The notes: generated by a model from the sequence alone, not told the origin. DNA of 64,000 nt from Cryptosporangium minutisporangium (GCF_039536245.1 NZ_BAAAYN010000014.1:1-64000); one strand, 5' to 3'. Shown: positions 8,779 through 18,571, counted from the first letter of the stretch. Numbers and translations are program-made.

Positions 8779-9354
8779 TCAGCGGAGCGCGTCGAGGTCG
8801 ATCGACACTCGGTAGGAAACGTCGGTGGTGAACGTGCCGGTCGTCACCGTCTGAACGGTCTCCGCACCGCCTTCCGGCGTCAGTCGGTACTCGACCAGCT
8901 TCGGTCCGTCCTCGATCCGCCACATCGCCGGAATACCGAGTTCGGCGTAGCGCAGGGGCTTCGTCTCGCGGTCGATGTTCGTCGACGACGGCGACTCCAC
9001 CTCGACGACCAGCCGAACGACGTCCGGTGACGCATAGCGCTGTCTCTCGTCACGCAAGTACCTAGGGGCCACCAGTACGTCCGGGGTGAGCGAGTGGCGC
9101 ACTTGCTCGCCGTCCACCCATCGAATCTCTGATTCGAGATAGGCCCACATTCCGGCGGAGACGCACGCCTTGAGAGCATCACGTACTTCGCCCATTACGT
9201 CGTTGTGCCACAGATTGGGGCGAGGGCTCACTATCAGGTTCCCGTCGACGATTTCGGTCCGGTAGGGAACGTCAGCCCGTAGTGCGTCGAGGTCTTCCGC
9301 TGTCCACTTGCCGCCCGGCGGCATCGGGATCCGGAAGCGCGGCTCCGCGCTCAT
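8779..9354 (-). CDS. Uma2-family PD-(D/E)XK endonuclease-like protein
   Basis: A 191-residue Uma2 (DUF820) family protein with a restriction-endonuclease fold. It shows the family order: an N-terminal DLDALRADVPYRTEIVDGNLIVSPRP segment, LTPDVLVA (catalytic Asp) and VVRLVVEVESPSS (Glu and following polar residue), then a K-P-L-RYAELGIP segment with a conserved Lys/Tyr. The start is ATG 9354 with CAGGAG six bases upstream. An in-frame ATG at 9450 would add 32 residues. Its stop and the NACHT stop share TGATCA, so the two genes converge with no gap. The family is common in actinomycetes and cyanobacteria with poorly known roles. Confidence 0.85.
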   Translation of the reverse strand: MSAEPRFRIPMPPGGKWTAEDLDALRADVPYRTEIVDGNLIVSPRPNLWHNDVMGEVRDALKACVSAGMWAYLESEIRWVDGEQVRHSLTPDVLVAPRYLRDERQRYASPDVVRLVVEVESPSSTNIDRETKPLRYAELGIPAMWRIEDGPKLVEYRLTPEGGAETVQTVTTGTFTTDVSYRVSIDLDALR

Positions 9355-9470
9355 GGCGACCTCCTGGAGCAGCCGGCCGCGCGGGGGCGACCCGACACGC
9401 GACACATCGTCGAGAGGCAGGCTATCGGGATCCACGGGCTGCGCTCGCATAGCGACACCCTGACACACGT

Positions 9471-9495
9471 ACCAATGAGTTGCAATGTCATTGGT
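9471..9495. promoter_or_regulatory. Inverted repeat ACCAATGA-n9-TCATTGGT, candidate operator
   Basis: Perfect 8-bp arms separated by 9 bases lie in the 260-bp divergent region between the Uma2 gene and ureA. The element is AT-richer than its surroundings and is 21 bases upstream of the alternative Uma2 start at 9450. The size and symmetry fit a dimeric repressor site; the cognate protein is unknown. Confidence 0.4.
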
Positions 9496-9614
9496 GAACG
9501 GCGATCGAGGGGAGCGGCGAGGCGAGACCAGCCGGAAACACATCGCGGTTACGCTGCCGGGCGGACTGCCGACGGGTACCGCGATACCCGGCCGAACCAC
9601 TAGAGGACAACGCT

Positions 9615-9917
9615 GTGCACCTGACCCCGCACGAGCAGGAACGACTGCTCATTTCCTACGCGGCTGACCTGGCGCAGCGCCGCCGCCAGCGCGGTCTGCG
9701 GCTGAACTATCCCGAGGCGGTCGCGGTGATCACCTCGTTCCTGCTGGAGGCAGCGAGGGACGGCCGCACCGTGTCGGATCTGATGGAGGCCGGGCGCCAC
9801 GTGCTCGGCCGGGACGACGTCATGGACGGCGTCCCCGAGATGATCGAGGAGGTGCAGGTGGAAGCGACTTTCCCGGACGGGACCAAGCTGGTCACGGTCC
9901 ACCACCCCATCCCGTGA
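9615..9917 (+). CDS. ureA: Urease subunit gamma
   Basis: The 100-residue gamma subunit of the nickel urease. The chain begins [11 protein letters not shown] and contains [21 protein letters not shown] and a [29 protein letters not shown] end, all typical. The start is GTG 9615. Its stop overlaps ureB's GTG by four bases. It is the first gene of ureABCFGD. Confidence 0.97.
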   Translation: MHLTPHEQERLLISYAADLAQRRRQRGLRLNYPEAVAVITSFLLEAARDGRTVSDLMEAGRHVLGRDDVMDGVPEMIEEVQVEATFPDGTKLVTVHHPIP

Positions 9918-10240
9918 TCCCCGGCGAGATCGTGGTCGCCACCGACCCCGTGCCGCTGCTCACCGGCCGCGACCGGCTCACCGTGGAGGTCACCAACACT
10001 GCCGACCGGCCGATCCAAATCGGCAGCCACTACCACTTCGCGGCCGTCAACACCGGCTTGGCGTTCGACCGTCGCGCCGCCTGGGGTTACCGCCTCGCGA
10101 TTCCGTCCGGTACCGCCGTGCGCTTCGAGCCGGGCGTCGTCCGCGAGGTGGACCTGGTCGCGATCGCCGGTGCGCGGGACGTCCCCGGCCTCCGCCCGGA
10201 GTTCGCAGGCCTCCTCGACGAACGCGGCCCCGAGGCATGA
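9914..10240 (+). CDS. ureB: Urease subunit beta
   Basis: The 108-residue beta subunit of urease. It starts IPGEIV and contains [21 protein letters not shown], the [22 protein letters not shown] core and VDLVAIAG, all family hallmarks. It is coupled to ureA and ureC by 4-bp overlaps on both sides, consistent with stoichiometric translation of the three structural subunits. Confidence 0.97.
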   Translation: MIPGEIVVATDPVPLLTGRDRLTVEVTNTADRPIQIGSHYHFAAVNTGLAFDRRAAWGYRLAIPSGTAVRFEPGVVREVDLVAIAGARDVPGLRPEFAGLLDERGPEA

Positions 10241-11955
10241 GGGAGATCGACCGCAGCCGGTACGCGCTGCTGTACGGCCCGACGACGGGCGACCGGGTGC
10301 GGCTCGCCGACACCGATCTCCTCATCGAGGTCGAGCAGGATCTCTCGCGCGGCGCCTCCGCCGGTGAAGAGGTCGTCTTCGGCGGCGGCAAGGTCATCCG
10401 GGAATCGATGGGACAGTCCCGCGCCACCCGCGCGGAGGGCGCTCCTGACCTGGTGATCACCGGCGCGCTGATCCTCGACCACTGGGGTGTCGTCAAGGCC
10501 GACATCGGCGTGAAGGACGGCCGGATCGTCGGAATCGGCAAGGCGGGGAACCCGGACACCCAGGACGGCATCGACCCGGCTCTGGTGATCGGCCCATCGA
10601 CCGAGGTGCTGGCCGGCAACGGCAAGATCCTCACCGCCGGCGCGGTCGACAGCCACGTCCACTTGATCGCACCGCAGCAGATCGAGGAGGCGCTGGGCTC
10701 CGGCGTCACCACCTGGATCGGGGGCGGCACCGGACCCGCCGAGGGCACCAAAGCGACGACGGTTACCGCAAGCCCGTGGTACCTGGCCCGGATGCTGGAA
10801 GCCCTGGACGACTACCCGATCAACGTCGCGCTGCTCGGCAAGGGCAACACGGTCTCGTCGGCGTCGATGGTGGAGCAGCTCAAGGCCGGTGCGTCCGGGT
10901 TCAAGCTGCACGAGGACTGGGGTTCGACGCCCGCCGCGATCGACGCCTGCCTGCGGGTCTGTGACGAGTACGGCGTCCAGGTCGCGCTGCACACCGACAC
11001 ACTGAACGAGGCCGGGTTCGTCGAGGACACGATGGCCGCGATCGCCGGCCGGGGCATTCACACGTACCACACCGAGGGGGCCGGAGGCGGGCACGCGCCG
11101 GACATCATCACGGTCGCGAGCCACCCGAACGTGCTGCCCAGCTCGACCAACCCGACCCGGCCGCACACCGTCAACACGCTCGACGAACACCTCGACATGC
11201 TGATGGTCTGCCACCACCTGAACCCGGCGGTGCCGGAGGACCTCGCGTTCGCCGAGAGCCGGATCCGGCCGTCGACGATCGCCGCCGAGGACGTGCTGCA
11301 CGACCTGGGTGCGATCTCGATGATCGGGTCGGACAGCCAGGCGATGGGGCGGGTCGGCGAGGTCGTGATGCGGACCTGGCAGACCGCGCACACGATGAAG
11401 GTGCGCTACGGCCACCTCTCCGGCGGCGGCCCGGCCGACAACTTCCGGGCCCGCCGGTACGTCGCGAAGTACACGATCTGTCCGGCGATCGCGCACGGCC
11501 TGGAGGCCGAGGTCGGCTCGGTCGAGGTGGGCAAGCTCGCCGACCTGGTGCTGTGGGAGCCGAAGTTCTTCGGTGTCCGGCCGCACGTCGTCGTGAAGGG
11601 CGGGATGATCGCGTGGGCGCAGATGGGCGACGCGAACGCGTCCATTCCGACGCCACAGCCGATCCTGCCCCGTCCGATGTGGGGCGCGCGCCCGACGGCT
11701 GCGAGCGCCACCAGCGTCCACTTCGTGGCACCGGTGGCGATCGAGGACGGTCTGGCGGACCGACTCGCGGTGCGGCGCCGGCTGGCCGCCGTCGCCGATG
11801 TGCGACGCCGCGGCAAGGCCGATCTGCCGCTGAACGACGCGACGCCGGAGATCCGCGTGAACCCGGATACGTTCGCGGTCTACGTCAACGGTGACCTGAT
11901 CGAGGAAGCGCCCGCAGCGGAGCTGCCGATGGCGCAGCGGTACTTCTTGTTCTGA
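10237..11955 (+). CDS. ureC: Urease subunit alpha (catalytic)
   Basis: A 572-residue catalytic subunit that hydrolyses urea to ammonia and carbamate in the cytoplasm. Nickel-site features are all visible: SHVH with His140 and His142, GFKLHEDWG with the lysine to be carbamylated at residue 223, [13 protein letters not shown] with further His ligands, and VCHHL with the mobile-flap Cys325. The start is the ATG overlapping the ureB stop. The protein is full-length with no missing catalytic residue, so an active urease is expected. Confidence 0.98.
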   Translation: MREIDRSRYALLYGPTTGDRVRLADTDLLIEVEQDLSRGASAGEEVVFGGGKVIRESMGQSRATRAEGAPDLVITGALILDHWGVVKADIGVKDGRIVGIGKAGNPDTQDGIDPALVIGPSTEVLAGNGKILTAGAVDSHVHLIAPQQIEEALGSGVTTWIGGGTGPAEGTKATTVTASPWYLARMLEALDDYPINVALLGKGNTVSSASMVEQLKAGASGFKLHEDWGSTPAAIDACLRVCDEYGVQVALHTDTLNEAGFVEDTMAAIAGRGIHTYHTEGAGGGHAPDIITVASHPNVLPSSTNPTRPHTVNTLDEHLDMLMVCHHLNPAVPEDLAFAESRIRPSTIAAEDVLHDLGAISMIGSDSQAMGRVGEVVMRTWQTAHTMKVRYGHLSGGGPADNFRARRYVAKYTICPAIAHGLEAEVGSVEVGKLADLVLWEPKFFGVRPHVVVKGGMIAWAQMGDANASIPTPQPILPRPMWGARPTAASATSVHFVAPVAIEDGLADRLAVRRRLAAVADVRRRGKADLPLNDATPEIRVNPDTFAVYVNGDLIEEAPAAELPMAQRYFLF

Positions 11956-11967
11956 GGGGGTGCGCCC

Positions 11968-12666
11968 ATGCGGCAGGCACTGTTGTTGCTGGCGGACTCC
12001 CGGCTGCCGGCCGGAGCGCACGCTCACAGCGGTGGGGTCGCTCCGGCCGTGGACCGCGGGCTCGTCGGCGGGCACGGCCGTGACCTCGCCGAGGTCATGG
12101 CGTTCCTGCGCGGGCGACTGCACACCGCGGGCCTGCTCGCCGCCGCCGTGGCCGCCCGCGCGTCCTTCCTCGCTGGTACAGCCGCCGAAACAGCAGCCTC
12201 GGGTCGCCGAGACGTGTGGGCCGAGCTCGACGAGGAGGTCGACGCTCGGACGCCGGCGCCGGCGCAGCGGGCGGTGTCCCGGGCGCAGGGGCGGGCGTTG
12301 CTGCGGGTCGCCCGGAAGGCGTTCCCCCACCCGCTGCTGGACGCGCTGGGCACCCACCCCCATCACCCGGTGGCGCTCGGCGTCGCCGTTCACGCCGCCG
12401 AGGGCACCCCGGAAGAGGCCGCGGCGGTCGCGATCGCCGGGGCGGTCAGCGGCCCGGCGTCCGCAGCCGTGCGGTTGTTGGGCCTGGACCCCCTGGCGCT
12501 GACCGCCTCGCAGGCGGCGCTCGCCACGACGGCGGACGCGGTGGTGGCGGAAGCCGCCCGCTACGCCGATCGACCCACGGACGCGCTCCCGGCGTCGTCC
12601 GCTCCCCTACTGGACCTGCTGAGCCAGGCCCACGCACGTTCGGAGGTGCGTCTCTTTGCTTCCTGA
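11968..12666 (+). CDS. ureF: Urease accessory protein UreF
   Basis: A 232-residue all-helical accessory protein that with UreD and UreG inserts nickel into apo-urease. It starts [21 protein letters not shown], the usual UreF entry motif, and has a [24 protein letters not shown] segment typical of actinobacterial UreF. It follows ureC by 12 bases. The usual UreE gene is not between ureC and ureF. Confidence 0.92.
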   Translation: MRQALLLLADSRLPAGAHAHSGGVAPAVDRGLVGGHGRDLAEVMAFLRGRLHTAGLLAAAVAARASFLAGTAAETAASGRRDVWAELDEEVDARTPAPAQRAVSRAQGRALLRVARKAFPHPLLDALGTHPHHPVALGVAVHAAEGTPEEAAAVAIAGAVSGPASAAVRLLGLDPLALTASQAALATTADAVVAEAARYADRPTDALPASSAPLLDLLSQAHARSEVRLFAS

Positions 12667-13390
12667 TGACCATGCTCGCGCTCACGCCACCGGCGAGCCG
12701 CACGACCACGACGTCTTCGAACAGCACGCGCCGCTGACCGGCGACCTCGCTCCGGTCGACGGCCGCCGGGCGTTCCGCGTCGGCGTCGGCGGCCCGGTCG
12801 GCAGCGGCAAGACCGCGCTGGTCGCGGCGCTCTGCCGGACGCTCGGACCGGAGCTGCAGCTCGGCGTCGTCACCAACGACATCTATACGACCGAGGACGC
12901 CGACTTCCTGCGTCGCTCCGGCGTGCTCGCGCCCGAGCGGATCGCCGCGGTGGAGACCGGGTGCTGCCCGCACACCGCGGTCCGCGACGACATCACGGCG
13001 AACCTCGACGCGGTGGAGGGCCTCGAAGAGACGTTCGCGCCGCTGGAGCTGGTGCTGGTGGAGAGCGGTGGCGACAACCTGACGATGACGTTCAGCCGAG
13101 GGCTGGTCGACGTCCAGCTGTTCGTGCTGGACGTCTCGGGCGGCGACAAGGTGCCGCGCAAGGGCGGGCCGGGCGTCACCGGGTCCGACCTGCTCGTGAT
13201 CAACAAGACCGACCTGGCTCCGCTGGTCGGCGCCGATCTGGGCGTCATGGACCGGGATGCCGCGGCCGTGCGCCGGGGCAAGCCGGTGCTGTTCCAGTCC
13301 CTGACCGAGGACCCGTCGGCGTCGGCGGTGGCGGCCTGGATCCGTGAGGCGCGCGATCGCTGGCTCGCGGAGACGTCGGTCACTGCATGA
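12656..13390 (+). CDS. ureG: Urease accessory GTPase UreG with His-rich N-terminus
   Basis: A SIMIBI-class GTPase that powers nickel delivery to urease. Visible motifs are the P-loop [27 protein letters not shown] (the CPH nickel site at the dimer interface), VESGGDNL and NKTDL. The start is TTG 12656, overlapping ureF by 11 bases, with GGAGG 9-10 bases upstream; no later start would keep the P-loop context. The first ~25 residues hold six histidines (DDH, AHA, PHDHD, EQH), an extension that can bind Ni and may compensate for the missing UreE. Confidence 0.95.
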   Translation: MLPDDHARAHATGEPHDHDVFEQHAPLTGDLAPVDGRRAFRVGVGGPVGSGKTALVAALCRTLGPELQLGVVTNDIYTTEDADFLRRSGVLAPERIAAVETGCCPHTAVRDDITANLDAVEGLEETFAPLELVLVESGGDNLTMTFSRGLVDVQLFVLDVSGGDKVPRKGGPGVTGSDLLVINKTDLAPLVGADLGVMDRDAAAVRRGKPVLFQSLTEDPSASAVAAWIREARDRWLAETSVTA

Positions 13391-14142
13391 GGGCTAGCGC
13401 GCGTGCGGTCGCCGAGCGGGTGGGCGAACGCACGGTGCTGCGTCAGCTCGCCTCGCAGCCGCCGATCGTGCTGAGGCAGACCGACCGGGGTCTCACGATG
13501 GTCACCGGCGCCGCCGGACCGCTCGGCGGTGACCGGACCGACCTGACCGTCGTGGTGGGCGACGGCGCGTCGCTGACCGTCGGGTCGGCGGGTGCCGCGC
13601 TGGCCCTTCCGGGCGCGCACGGCGGGACGAGCTCCGCGCTGGTGTCGCTGCGGGTGGGTGCGGAGGCGGCGCTGCGGTGGGAGCCGCAGCCGCTGGTGGT
13701 GGCGACCGGCGCGGACCACGTCGCGACGCTGGAGGTCTCGCTCGACGTCTCGGCCCGGCTGACGCTGGTGGAAACGCTGGTGCTGGGCCGGCACGCCGAG
13801 CAGCCGGGGCGCCTGCGGACCCGGTGGCGGGTACGCCGCGCCGGGCGTCCGCTGCTCGCGCAGGACCTGGACGTCGGGGTCGGCGCGCCCGACGGGTGGG
13901 ACGGTCCGGCCGTGCTCGGCGGCGCCCGGGTACTGGCGACGGCGCTCGCCGTCGACCCGCGCGGCGCGGCTGCGTCGAACGTCGATACCGCCGCTTCCGG
14001 AGTGCGGTGTGACGTCTTGCCTCTGGCCGACCCGGCCGCCGCCCTCGTGGTGGTCACCGGAGCAGACACGGTCCGGGTGGGACGGGCCCTGGACACCGCA
14101 CTCCGATCGCTGACACCGCACTCCGAAGCGGTGCGTCCCTAG
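13387..14142 (+). CDS. ureD: Urease accessory protein UreD/UreH
   Basis: A 251-residue beta-rich urease chaperone that forms the UreD-UreF-UreG scaffold. It has the family's [21 protein letters not shown] core, an [19 protein letters not shown] segment and an [23 protein letters not shown] block. The ATG overlaps the ureG stop. It is the last gene of the operon and converges with the ArsR-type gene six bases away. Confidence 0.93.
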   Translation: MRASARAVAERVGERTVLRQLASQPPIVLRQTDRGLTMVTGAAGPLGGDRTDLTVVVGDGASLTVGSAGAALALPGAHGGTSSALVSLRVGAEAALRWEPQPLVVATGADHVATLEVSLDVSARLTLVETLVLGRHAEQPGRLRTRWRVRRAGRPLLAQDLDVGVGAPDGWDGPAVLGGARVLATALAVDPRGAAASNVDTAASGVRCDVLPLADPAAALVVVTGADTVRVGRALDTALRSLTPHSEAVRP

Positions 14143-14148
14143 GGCCGG

Positions 14149-14796
14149 TCAGCCGAGCAGCGGGGCCAAGTTCGGGTGCTCGATCAGACTCCGGGGCGCC
14201 GGGCCCGGAAGCAGCAAGCCGCGACGGAGGAAACTCCGGAGGACCTCACTGCCGAGCGCGCCGCCCAGGTGCGGGTGCCCGGCAGTGGCGTCGAGGCACC
14301 CCACGGCCAGCTTCCGGCGCCCCACCTGCGGATACGGCACGCCGAGCCGGGTGAGCGAGGCGTCCAGCGTCTCCCCCGGCTGCAGCACGGACTCCGGCTC
14401 CGGCCCGGGGACCAGCGCCCCTTCGGCGACGAGCCGGTCGAGCAACCGCACGCCGACCTCGCCCGCGAGGTGGTCGTAGCAGGTCCGCGCGCGGGCGTAC
14501 GGCGAGCGCCCGGCCTCGGGCAGTGCGGCCGGGCCACCGGCGAGCGTGTCGATCGCGCCGACGAGCGCGCGGACGGCGTCCGGTTGGCGCAGCGTGTAGC
14601 GAGTGGACCGGCCGACCCGCACCGGGTCCACCAGACCGGCCGCACGGAGCGCGGCCAGGTGGTTCCCGAGTCGGGACGGCGTGACGCCGAGCAGCTCGGC
14701 CAGCGCTGCCTGGGCCAGCCCGTCGTCGGCGAGCAGGAGCCGCAGCGCCTCGAACCGGAGCGGATCACCGATCGCGGCCAGGATCTCCGTTCTCAT
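14149..14796 (-). CDS. ArsR-type winged-helix regulator with C-terminal extension
   Basis: Residues ~5-80 form an ArsR/HTH_20 winged helix (AIGDPLRFEALRLLL, AALAELLGVTPSRLGNHLAALRAAGLVDPVRVGRSTRYTL). It is followed by a ~120-residue C-terminal region with YARARTCYDHLAGEVGVRLLDRLV, as in many actinomycete DUF-extended ArsR regulators. There is no cluster of metal-binding cysteines. I use ATG 14796 with GGAGG four bases before it; a GTG directly upstream is also possible. It is divergent from the MFS gene with only 48 bases between starts, so it most likely represses that transporter and itself. Confidence 0.82.
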   Translation of the reverse strand: MRTEILAAIGDPLRFEALRLLLADDGLAQAALAELLGVTPSRLGNHLAALRAAGLVDPVRVGRSTRYTLRQPDAVRALVGAIDTLAGGPAALPEAGRSPYARARTCYDHLAGEVGVRLLDRLVAEGALVPGPEPESVLQPGETLDASLTRLGVPYPQVGRRKLAVGCLDATAGHPHLGGALGSEVLRSFLRRGLLLPGPAPRSLIEHPNLAPLLG

Positions 14797-14844
14797 CACG
14801 CCTCCGAGGTTTGACGCTATCCGACATTGACAATTCAGGCTTGC

Positions 14845-16083
14845 ATGAAACGTGACCGCGCCGTGGCCGCTCGGCTCCTCACCGGTACCGCCATCAACGG
14901 GGTGGGCGGTGGACTCTGGTTCACCATCTGGGCCCTGTACCTCACCCGGGTGGTCGGCCTGTCCGCCGGCCAGCTCGGCGCTTCCCTGGCCGTGGCCGGC
15001 CTCGTGGGCATCGCGCTGTCACTGCCCGGCGGTGCGGTCGCCGACCGGCTGGGCGCGCGGCGGGTGTCGGTCGCGATCAACCTGATCCGCGCCGTGGCCT
15101 GTCTCGCGTTCCTCGCGGTCGACGGGCTGCTCGCGCTGACACTGGTCGCCGCGGTGTTCAACGGGGCCCAAGTGGTCGGGTCCGGGGTGGGCAGCGCGCT
15201 GATCACCGGGTTGTTCACCGGCGAGCAGCGGGTCCGGATGCTGGCGCGCTCGCGGGCGGCGGTGCATGCCGGCAACACGATCGGCGCCGGGCTGGGCGCT
15301 GCCGTGCTCGCGGTCGACCAACGATGGGCGTACGCCGCGGCTATCGTCGCCAACGCGGTCACGTTCGTGGTCAATGCGACGCTGCTGGCGGGCGTACCGG
15401 AGACGCCGACGCGTCGCCGGCTCAGCCGGTGGGCCGGGCTGCGGGGTACCGCGATCCGAGATCGCCGCTACCTGGCGGTGATGCTCCCGATCACCGCGTT
15501 CACGGCGTGCTGGGCCGTGCAGTCGGTCGGGATTCCCCTGTGGGTGGTGTCCTCGACGGACGCGCCGGCCGCGGTCGCGGCGGCGACCGTGATCGTGAGT
15601 TCGGTGCTGATCGCCGCTCTGCAGACCGCGGTGAGCACCCGGGTCGTGACGGTCCGGCGTGGTGCCCGCGCTGCGACGCTGAGCGGCGTCGTGCTCGCGG
15701 CCAGCTGCCTGGTCTTCGTACCGGCGGGGTGGGTCGGAGCCGGGTGGGCGTCCGTGATCGTGCTCGGCGGTGGGCTGCTGCACGTGGCGGGAGAGCTGCT
15801 GTTCGTCTCCGGTCAGTGGGGCGTGTCCGTGGCGCTGATGCGCGAGGAGTGCCGGGGCGAGTACCAGGGCCTCAACGCGACGCTGACCGGCGCGGTGCAG
15901 GAGTTCGCCCCGGCGGCGGTGGCGGCGCTCGTCGGAGGTGTCGGCGCGCTGGGCTGGGTGGCGCTCGCCGGCTTCTTCGTCGCCTGTGCGGCGCCGATCG
16001 TGCCGCTCGCCGCGCGCGCCGCCCGAGCCGCGGCGGCTCGTGAGGCCGCCGTTCCGACGGCGTCAGCCGATGCGCTGGCGTGA
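14845..16083 (+). CDS. MFS transporter (drug efflux-like)
   Basis: A 412-residue major facilitator with about 12 hydrophobic segments. The loop 2-3 motif GGAVADRLGARRV is the canonical MFS motif A, and the C-terminal half has an LNATLTGAVQEFAPA helix. The start is ATG 14845; a TTG at 14827 in the same frame coincides with a TTGACA promoter-like hexamer and was not used. The divergent ArsR-type gene is the likely regulator and efflux of a toxic compound the likely role; the substrate is unknown. Its end overlaps the fprA end by 21 bases (convergent). Confidence 0.85.
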   Translation: MKRDRAVAARLLTGTAINGVGGGLWFTIWALYLTRVVGLSAGQLGASLAVAGLVGIALSLPGGAVADRLGARRVSVAINLIRAVACLAFLAVDGLLALTLVAAVFNGAQVVGSGVGSALITGLFTGEQRVRMLARSRAAVHAGNTIGAGLGAAVLAVDQRWAYAAAIVANAVTFVVNATLLAGVPETPTRRRLSRWAGLRGTAIRDRRYLAVMLPITAFTACWAVQSVGIPLWVVSSTDAPAAVAAATVIVSSVLIAALQTAVSTRVVTVRRGARAATLSGVVLAASCLVFVPAGWVGAGWASVIVLGGGLLHVAGELLFVSGQWGVSVALMREECRGEYQGLNATLTGAVQEFAPAAVAALVGGVGALGWVALAGFFVACAAPIVPLAARAARAAAAREAAVPTASADALA

Positions 16084-17457
16084 GTGGGGATCGGCAGCGC
16101 GGACGGCGTCGAGCAGGTCGGCGCGAGTGGCCACCGTCGTCCGCGCCCGCCCGAGACTCTCCCCGAGCGCGATCTCCGCGGCGTCGATCGTCCGCCAATC
16201 GTCCAAACTGAACACCCGGACGCCACGGTCGGCGAGGAGGGCGGTGAGCGCCTCCCGATCGGGACGCGCGGTACGCGGCAGCGTGCCCGCTGCGGCGTCC
16301 GCCAGCAGGGTGTCGACGGTCTCGTGGGCGTCGGACTTGTTGGTGCCGATCACCCCCGTCGGTCCGCGCTTGATCCAGCCGGCGACGTACTCCCCCGGTG
16401 CCGGCGCGTCGTCCCGCACCACCCGTCCCCGGTCGTGCGGCACGACACCGGCGGACGCGTCGAACGGCAGGCCCGGCAGCGGAACGCCCCGGTACCCGAC
16501 CGATCGCACCACGAGCTGCGCCTCGATGACCGCCTGCTCACCGGTGCCCACCAGCGTGCCGTCCGGGGTGAGCGCGGTGCGTTCGGTCAGCACACCCTCG
16601 ACCCGGTCGGTGCCGAGGATCTCCACCGGCCGGGTGAAGAACCGCAGGTGGACTCCGGTGGGGCGGCCCACGCCGTCCGGGTTCGCCGCCCAGCCGCGCA
16701 GCACCTCGACGTTGCGGGCCGCGGCCCGGTCGGCGGCGAGCAGCGCGTCCGTCGCCGGGTGCGGCGCCAGGTCGTCGGGGTCCACGTGCACCGCGACGCC
16801 GTCGAGCTTGCCGAGTTCCCGTAGCTCCTTCGTCGTGAACGCGGCGTGGGCCGGGGCACGCCGTCCCAGCAGGTGGATGTCGCGCACCGGGCAGCCGGCG
16901 AGAGCGCTCAGGACGTGCTGCGGCATGTCGGTGTGGTGAAGCGCTCCGCAACGCGCCAGCACCCGCCCGACGTCGAGCGCGACGTTGCCCACCCCGACCA
17001 CGACGGCCGAGCGGACGGCCCGTAGCGCCTCCTCCACCGGCTCCCGATCGACGTCGGGATGACCGCAGTACCAGGCCACGACGTCGGTCGCCGCGAGGCT
17101 GCCGGGCAGGTCTTCACCGGGGATGCCGAGTCGCCGGTCGCGGGCGGCGCCGAACGTGTAGACCACGGCGTCGACGTGCCGGCGCAGCTCGTCGACCGTG
17201 AGGTCGGTGCCGAGCTCGACGTTGCCGAGGAAGCGGACGGCGGGATCGCGGAGCAGGCGCCAGAGCGTCTCCCGGATGCCGCGGATGCTCAGATGATCGG
17301 GCGCTACGCCGTACCGGACCAGCCCGAACGGCGTCGGCAGCCGATCGAGGACGTCGACCTCGACCGGCACGTCGCACTGGCGGGTCAGCGCCTCGGCCGC
17401 GTAGATGCCCGAGGGGCCTGATCCGACAACAGCTACCCGAACTGGTCGCTGGTCCAC
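16063..17457 (-). CDS. fprA: Ferredoxin-NADP(+) reductase, FprA type
   Basis: A 464-residue flavoprotein of the adrenodoxin-reductase/FprA family, moving electrons between NADPH and ferredoxin. It shows the FAD motif VVGSGPSGIYAAEAL at the N-terminus, LPTPFGLVRYGVAPDH, the NADPH-binding GVGNVALDVGRVLA, the family AHAAFTTKELREL, and the C-terminal GWIKRGPTGVIGTNKSDA FAD/NADP motif. The start is GTG 17457, 23 bases after the alkA stop on the same strand. Cytochromes P450 or sulfite/nitrite-type reductases could be partners; none is adjacent. Confidence 0.93.
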   Translation of the reverse strand: MDQRPVRVAVVGSGPSGIYAAEALTRQCDVPVEVDVLDRLPTPFGLVRYGVAPDHLSIRGIRETLWRLLRDPAVRFLGNVELGTDLTVDELRRHVDAVVYTFGAARDRRLGIPGEDLPGSLAATDVVAWYCGHPDVDREPVEEALRAVRSAVVVGVGNVALDVGRVLARCGALHHTDMPQHVLSALAGCPVRDIHLLGRRAPAHAAFTTKELRELGKLDGVAVHVDPDDLAPHPATDALLAADRAAARNVEVLRGWAANPDGVGRPTGVHLRFFTRPVEILGTDRVEGVLTERTALTPDGTLVGTGEQAVIEAQLVVRSVGYRGVPLPGLPFDASAGVVPHDRGRVVRDDAPAPGEYVAGWIKRGPTGVIGTNKSDAHETVDTLLADAAAGTLPRTARPDREALTALLADRGVRVFSLDDWRTIDAAEIALGESLGRARTTVATRADLLDAVRAADPHSRQRIG

Positions 17458-17480
17458 CTCTTCACACTACGTCCGGACCG

Positions 17481-18491
17481 TCAGCGGTATGCGGGGATTC
17501 GGGGAGCCCATCCGGACGCGCCCGGTGCACCGAGCCGGCCAGCGGGCAGCTCGGTCGGACGGTCGGCGTCCGCGTCGCCGGACGCCGCGAGACCGGCCTC
17601 GTGCAGGGACCGGATCAGCACCGAGACCCAGCTGCGGTAGGGCGCCCAGCGGTGGGCGACCTCGGTCAGCCGGGCAGGTTCACGGCCCGGTAACGCGTAG
17701 AGCTCGACCATCGCCCCGTGCAGCCGCCGCTCGGCCAGCGGGAAGACGTCCGGTGCACCGGCGCCCCGGATGAGCGTCAGCTCGGCCGAGAACGGGCCGA
17801 CGCCGGGGAGCCGCCGCAGCGCGACCAACGCCTCCGCCGGGTCGAGCCCGCGCAGCCGCTCGCCGGTGAGGCGACCGTCGGCGGCGGCGTGCGCCAGCCC
17901 GTGCAGCCACCGGAGCTTGCCGTCGGGGATGCCGTCGAATCCCGGGAGCGCGAGCAGCGTCGCCGGGTCGGGGAACGCGGAGAGCTGGACGCCCGCGACC
18001 GTGCGTCGCGCGCCGTGGACCGCGGTGAGGCGGGCCTTGACCACCGCCGCCTGGCTCCTTCGCACCCGATGGCTGAGCACCGCCCAGCAGGCGGCCTCGT
18101 ACGGCGAGGTGAAGCACACCGGCCGCAGCCCCGGGAACCGCATCTGCAGGCCGGCGACGACCGGGTCGGCGGCGAGCGCCGGAAAACCGCTGCCGTCGAC
18201 GTCGAGCGAGAGGATGCGGGCGAGTTGAGCGACCGCCCGCTCGCGCAGGTCGTCGGCGAGCGGGGCGTCGGGTTCGGCCACCACCGTGCCGTCGGGTTGC
18301 TGACGGATCGCCACTCCCACGACCGGCCAGCGGGCGTCCGGGGTCTCGACCGGGAACGCCAGCCGGAGTACGCCGTCCCCGGCGGCCCGATAGCGCGCTG
18401 GGCCGAAACCCTCCAGGAACCGGATGCTCGCAGCCAGGGAGAACGGGCCTCGGGGCGTCAGGATGATCGGGCTGGGCGACTCGGTCGTCAC
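17481..18491 (-). CDS. alkA: DNA-3-methyladenine glycosylase II (AlkA-like)
   Basis: A 336-residue HhH-GPD base-excision glycosylase. The N-terminal ~115 residues fit the AlkA-type beta domain. The core has SPYEAACWAVLSHRV, the helix-hairpin-helix LRRLPGVGPFSAELTLIRG and a downstream GAPDVFP Asp, the expected catalytic residue. The C-terminus has AHRWAPYRSWVSVLI. It would remove alkylated purines from DNA. The start is GTG 18489-18491 with GAGGAG eleven bases upstream. The last ~35 residues are low-complexity Pro/Ala/Gly. Confidence 0.88.
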   Translation of the reverse strand: MTTESPSPIILTPRGPFSLAASIRFLEGFGPARYRAAGDGVLRLAFPVETPDARWPVVGVAIRQQPDGTVVAEPDAPLADDLRERAVAQLARILSLDVDGSGFPALAADPVVAGLQMRFPGLRPVCFTSPYEAACWAVLSHRVRRSQAAVVKARLTAVHGARRTVAGVQLSAFPDPATLLALPGFDGIPDGKLRWLHGLAHAAADGRLTGERLRGLDPAEALVALRRLPGVGPFSAELTLIRGAGAPDVFPLAERRLHGAMVELYALPGREPARLTEVAHRWAPYRSWVSVLIRSLHEAGLAASGDADADRPTELPAGRLGAPGASGWAPRIPAYR

Positions 18492-18571
18492 GAGAACGTC
18501 TCCTCACCGGTCGACACGATCGAGGACCCCTGTCTACCGGCCACCTCCGACAGTTTCGGCGTCCCCGCCGG

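Noticed and set aside
5410-9354. Complete restriction-modification or toxin-antitoxin system
   Set aside because: No methyltransferase or antitoxin-like gene is present; the Uma2 protein alone does not define a system.
9520-9570. GlnR box before ureA (GAAAC...GTTAC)
   Set aside because: The boxes are 8 bases apart instead of 6, and in the wrong mutual orientation.
14827-14845. TTG start for the MFS gene
   Set aside because: TTGACA at this place is a promoter-like hexamer and the next ATG gives a normal N-terminus.
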